From assembly GCA_900554275.1 (NCBI GenBank), contig USGS01000039.1, forward strand, positions 1 through 15,116: a stretch of 15,116 bases of DNA. Direction: 5' to 3'. How positions within the stretch are numbered: position 1 is the stretch's first letter; every line of letters begins with the position of its first letter. The notes under the pieces are model-generated. The model searched no databases and was not told the DNA's origin. It saw only the letters and a program-made list of their open reading frames with translations. Positions 12,750-15,116 of the stretch are shown here, in pieces. The DNA is from an uncultured Eubacteriales bacterium. GTDB taxonomy: Bacteria > Bacillota > Clostridia > Oscillospirales > Oscillospiraceae. The position numbers and the translations under genes were made by a program.

Positions 12750-14642
12750 TTACTTCCACAGGGAGCAGAGCAGGTCGGTGTAGGCGGTGGGATCGTCGAT
12801 GGGCAGGCCGGCGATGAGCTGGGCCTGGTTCAGGAACACCTCCGCGTACTTCTTCGCCGTGTCCGGGTCGCTCTGACGGGCGGCCTGGAAGGCATGGAAG
12901 GCGGGATGGTCCACGTTGATCTCCAGGATGCGCCTGGCCTTCAGATCCAGCTCCGGCTGGACGGCCTTGAAATACTTCTCCATCTCGAAGGTCATGCCCT
13001 CGCCGCTGCTGAGGCAGACGGGGTGGGTCTTGAGGCGGGCGGACGGTTTGACCTCGTCCACCCTGCCGCCCAGGGCGTCCTTGATGAAGGCGAGGTCGTC
13101 CTTGCAGCGGTCGTCGTCCGCGGGCTTCTTCTCCTCGCCGGGGATGTCCAGGTCGTCATCCGCCACGGAGCGGAAGGGCTTGTCCTGATAGGAGCGGAGC
13201 ATATCGGCCAGGAACTCGTCGGCCCGGTCGGTGAAGTAGAGGATCTCCAGGCTGTGCTCCTTCAAAAGCTCCGTCTGGGGCATGTGGTCGATGGCCTCCA
13301 CCGTGTCGCCGGAGGCGAAGTAGATGTACTTCTGCTCCTCCCGCATACGGGCGACGTACTCGGAGAGGGTGGTGAGCTTCTTCTCCGTGGAGGAGTAGAA
13401 GAGCAGCAGGTCCTGGAGCACGTCCTTTTTCGCGCCGTAGTTGTCCATGGCGCTGACCTTGAGCTGGCGGCCGAAGCTCTGCCAGAACGTCTCGTACTTC
13501 TCCCGCTCCTCCCGGAGCAGACGCTCCAGCTCGGCCTTGAGCTTCTTCTCCAGGTTGGCGCAGATGAGCTTGAGCTGGCGGTCGTGCTGCAGCAGCTCAC
13601 GGGAGATGTTCAGGCTCAGGTCCGGGGACTCCACCACGCCGCGGACGAAGTTGAAGCACGCCGGCAGCAGGTCGGCGCACTTGTCCATGATCATGACGCC
13701 GGAGGAGTAGAGCTGGAGGCCGCCCTCATAGTCCTCGCTGTAATACCGCAGGGGGGCTTTTTCGGGGATGAAGAGCAGGGCCTTGTACGTCACCGCGCCC
13801 TCGGCGGCCACGGTGACAACGCTGAGGGGTGGGTTGGGGTCAGCAAAGCGCTGGCGGTAGAACTCGTCGTACTCCTCGCGGGTGACGTCGCCCTTCCTGC
13901 GCTGCCACAGGGGGATCATGCTGTTCAGCGTCTCCCACTCGTACTTCGTCTCGTACTCAGGCTTATCGTCGGGGCTGCCCTCCTTGCGCTGGGAGTGGGG
14001 CATGAGCATACGGATGGGGAAGCGGATGTAATCGGAATACTTCTTCACCAGGGTGCGGAGGGTGTACTCCCGGAGGTACTGGCTGTACTCGTCCTTGTCC
14101 TCCTCGGGGTCGGGCTTGAGGTGCATGATAACGTCCGTGCCCACGGTGTCCTTGTCGCAGGGCTCGATGGTGTAGCCGTCCACGCCGGCGGACTGCCAGC
14201 GGTAAGCCTGGTCAGCGCCGTACTTTTTGGTGACGACGGTGATCTGGTCGGCCACCATAAAGGCGGAGTAGAAGCCCACGCCGAACTGACCGATGATGTC
14301 GGCGTCGGCGCTCTCCTCCCCTTCCAGCTCCTTGCGGAACTGGAGGCTGCCGGAGGAGGCGATGACGCCCAGGTTGTTCTCCAGGTCCGTCTCGTCCATG
14401 CCGATGCCGTTGTCGCTGACGGTGAGCAGGCGGTTTTCCGCATCCACGGACAGCCTGATCTCGAACTGGTCGCGGCTGAGGCCCACCTTGTCGTCGGTCA
14501 GGCTGCGGTAGCACAGCTTGTCGATGGCGTCGGAGGCGTTGGAGATGATCTCACGGAGGAAGATCTCCTTGTGGGTGTAGATGGAGTTGATCATCAGGTC
14601 CAGCAATCGCTTGGACTCCGCCTTGAAGGCTTTCTTTCTCAT
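12750..14642 (-). CDS. htpG: Molecular chaperone HtpG (Hsp90)
   Basis: A 630-residue bacterial Hsp90, normal length, which remodels client proteins in the cytosol using ATP. The GHKL ATPase domain (1-220) has EIISNASDAIDKL (31-43) with catalytic E31 and Mg-binding N35, DNGIGM (77-82), and the lid segment GQFGVGFYSAF (118-128). The middle domain contains the ISRELLQ motif, whose Arg contacts the ATP gamma-phosphate. The C-terminal dimerization domain ends in a short SLWK tail without an MEEVD motif, as in bacteria. AAAGGAG is about 10 nt before ATG 14642. No CIRCE element is visible upstream; a hairpin sits just before the ribosome site. It is probably co-transcribed with the small gene upstream (14716-14976). 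Confidence 0.97.
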   Translation of the reverse strand: MRKKAFKAESKRLLDLMINSIYTHKEIFLREIISNASDAIDKLCYRSLTDDKVGLSRDQFEIRLSVDAENRLLTVSDNGIGMDETDLENNLGVIASSGSLQFRKELEGEESADADIIGQFGVGFYSAFMVADQITVVTKKYGADQAYRWQSAGVDGYTIEPCDKDTVGTDVIMHLKPDPEEDKDEYSQYLREYTLRTLVKKYSDYIRFPIRMLMPHSQRKEGSPDDKPEYETKYEWETLNSMIPLWQRRKGDVTREEYDEFYRQRFADPNPPLSVVTVAAEGAVTYKALLFIPEKAPLRYYSEDYEGGLQLYSSGVMIMDKCADLLPACFNFVRGVVESPDLSLNISRELLQHDRQLKLICANLEKKLKAELERLLREEREKYETFWQSFGRQLKVSAMDNYGAKKDVLQDLLLFYSSTEKKLTTLSEYVARMREEQKYIYFASGDTVEAIDHMPQTELLKEHSLEILYFTDRADEFLADMLRSYQDKPFRSVADDDLDIPGEEKKPADDDRCKDDLAFIKDALGGRVDEVKPSARLKTHPVCLSSGEGMTFEMEKYFKAVQPELDLKARRILEINVDHPAFHAFQAARQSDPDTAKKYAEVFLNQAQLIAGLPIDDPTAYTDLLCSLWK

Positions 14643-14666
14643 AGTTTTGCAACACTCCTTTGTTTA

Positions 14667-14693
14667 AGGGAGATGCGCTGCGCGCATCTCCCT
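14667..14693 (-). promoter_or_regulatory. Hairpin directly upstream of the htpG ribosome binding site
   Basis: AGGGAGATGCG (14667-14677) pairs with CGCATCTCCCT (14683-14693), an 11-bp perfect stem with a 5-nt loop. On the minus strand only TT follows the stem, so it is a poor terminator. It sits between the small upstream gene and htpG, a few bases before AAAGGAG. It may partly terminate, mark RNA processing or modulate htpG translation. Confidence 0.5.
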
Positions 14694-14715
14694 GTGGTAT
14701 ACGGTGACAGGGCCG

Positions 14716-14976
14716 TCAGGCGGCCTTTTTCCGGGTCAGCAGCCAGCCCAGACAGGACAGGGCGGCCAGCGCGGCGGAGGCGATCATGACGAGCTTGAAG
14801 ACGGGGGACAGGACGCTTTGCAGCTTGTCCACGGGCTTTTTCAGGACTTTTCCCGTGCAGACGAGGCCGCTTTTCACGGTTTTAAGGGACAGAGAGGCCA
14901 GCTTGCTGACCAGCTTTACGGCGGTGTGCAGCAGCTCTTGCGCCGTGCCGGCGGCGATGTGCAGGATCTTTTTCAT
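14716..14976 (-). CDS. Small hypothetical protein with a C-terminal membrane helix
   Basis: I do not recognise this 86-residue protein. The first 60 residues are rich in Lys, Leu, Ser and Val and look like one or two amphipathic basic helices (for example KLVSKLASLSLKTVKSGL, residues 21-38). Residues about 61-79 form a membrane helix, MIASAALAALSCLGWLL, followed by a basic end TRKKAA, which suggests a C-tail anchor. ATG 14976 is preferred over the ATG two codons upstream, because GGGAGG then lies 6-7 nt away rather than directly abutting. It has a near-consensus promoter and lies upstream of htpG with no clear terminator between. A stress-related role is only a guess from context. The coding call rests on promoter, ribosome site and hydrophobic pattern. 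Confidence 0.7.
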   Translation of the reverse strand: MKKILHIAAGTAQELLHTAVKLVSKLASLSLKTVKSGLVCTGKVLKKPVDKLQSVLSPVFKLVMIASAALAALSCLGWLLTRKKAA

Positions 14977-15012
14977 GGTCATCCTCCCTATTTGTCTGAT
15001 TTTGTTGTATAT

Positions 15013-15041
15013 AGTATAGTCCTCCGGCGGCGGCCTGTCAA
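15013..15041 (-). promoter_or_regulatory. Sigma-A promoter of the small membrane protein and probably htpG
   Basis: On the minus strand TTGACA (15036-15041) and TATACT (15013-15018) are 17 nt apart; the -35 is perfect and the -10 one base off. It is 36 nt upstream of the start at 14976. No other strong promoter is seen before htpG. Confidence 0.8.
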
Positions 15042-15088
15042 TGCGGCGGGAGGGTTTTCAGGCGTTTCCCGTGTATCTGACCAAGGCA

Positions 15089-15116
15089 CAAAAAAGAAGC
15101 ACCCGGGCGGGTGCTT
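15089..15116 (-). terminator. Terminator of a minus-strand gene beyond the right edge (cut)
   Basis: AAGCACCC (15097-15104) pairs with GGGTGCTT (15109-15116) around GGGC; the stem probably continues beyond the window. On the minus strand it is followed by a T-run (complement of the A-run at 15090-15095). The core is the same as in the 12704-12741 terminator. Confidence 0.75.

Noticed and set aside
12675..14789. Very long open frame (704 codons) on the plus strand, antisense to htpG
   Set aside because: It is a by-product of GC-rich codon bias in htpG. Its translation is low-complexity Val/Leu/Gly/Glu-rich with no domain, and the minus strand encodes an unmistakable Hsp90.

Overview
The window looks like chromosome from a GC-rich anaerobic member of the Clostridia, most likely a gut Oscillospiraceae relative (Flavonifractor, Oscillibacter or Lawsonibacter type). 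This is inferred from the gene content: rubredoxin-dependent flavodiiron proteins, an acyl-CoA dehydrogenase, an mltG-U32 cluster and an ECF-type S component. Consensus sigma-A promoters and strong AGGAGG ribosome binding sites agree with it. I cannot fix the species.

Layout. Positions 1-4086 (minus strand) hold the most unusual block. An Rrf2-family regulator is followed, with 18-nt gaps, by a 637-aa fusion of acyl-CoA dehydrogenase, an ETF-alpha FAD domain and rubredoxin, and then by a class A flavodiiron protein (FDP). After a terminator comes a second FDP, cut by the left edge. The regulator has a consensus promoter (TTGACA-N17-TAAAAT) whose core elements are covered by two palindromes, which suggests autoregulation. 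Read together, these genes look like an oxygen (or NO) scavenging chain: acyl-CoA to FAD, to ETF FAD, to rubredoxin, to the FDP diiron site. Positions 4087-4408 are non-coding, with large hairpins and repeat-like sequence.

Positions 4409-7491 (minus) form an operon of a thymidylate kinase-like protein, the endolytic murein transglycosylase MltG and a U32 protein probably involved in tRNA hydroxylation. RarD (minus) and a HAD phosphatase (plus) diverge from overlapping promoters at 8565-8629. A GreA-like factor overlaps the end of a MocR-type (GntR plus aminotransferase) regulator (minus, 9466-11371). An ECF S component diverges from the regulator, which suggests vitamin B6 uptake. A UPF0340/YwlG protein follows from its own promoter. 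The right end (minus) carries a small membrane-anchored protein and htpG (Hsp90).

There are no RNA genes, CRISPR arrays, insertion sequences or phage genes that I can support. Gene density is high, and almost every transcription unit ends in a readable intrinsic terminator.
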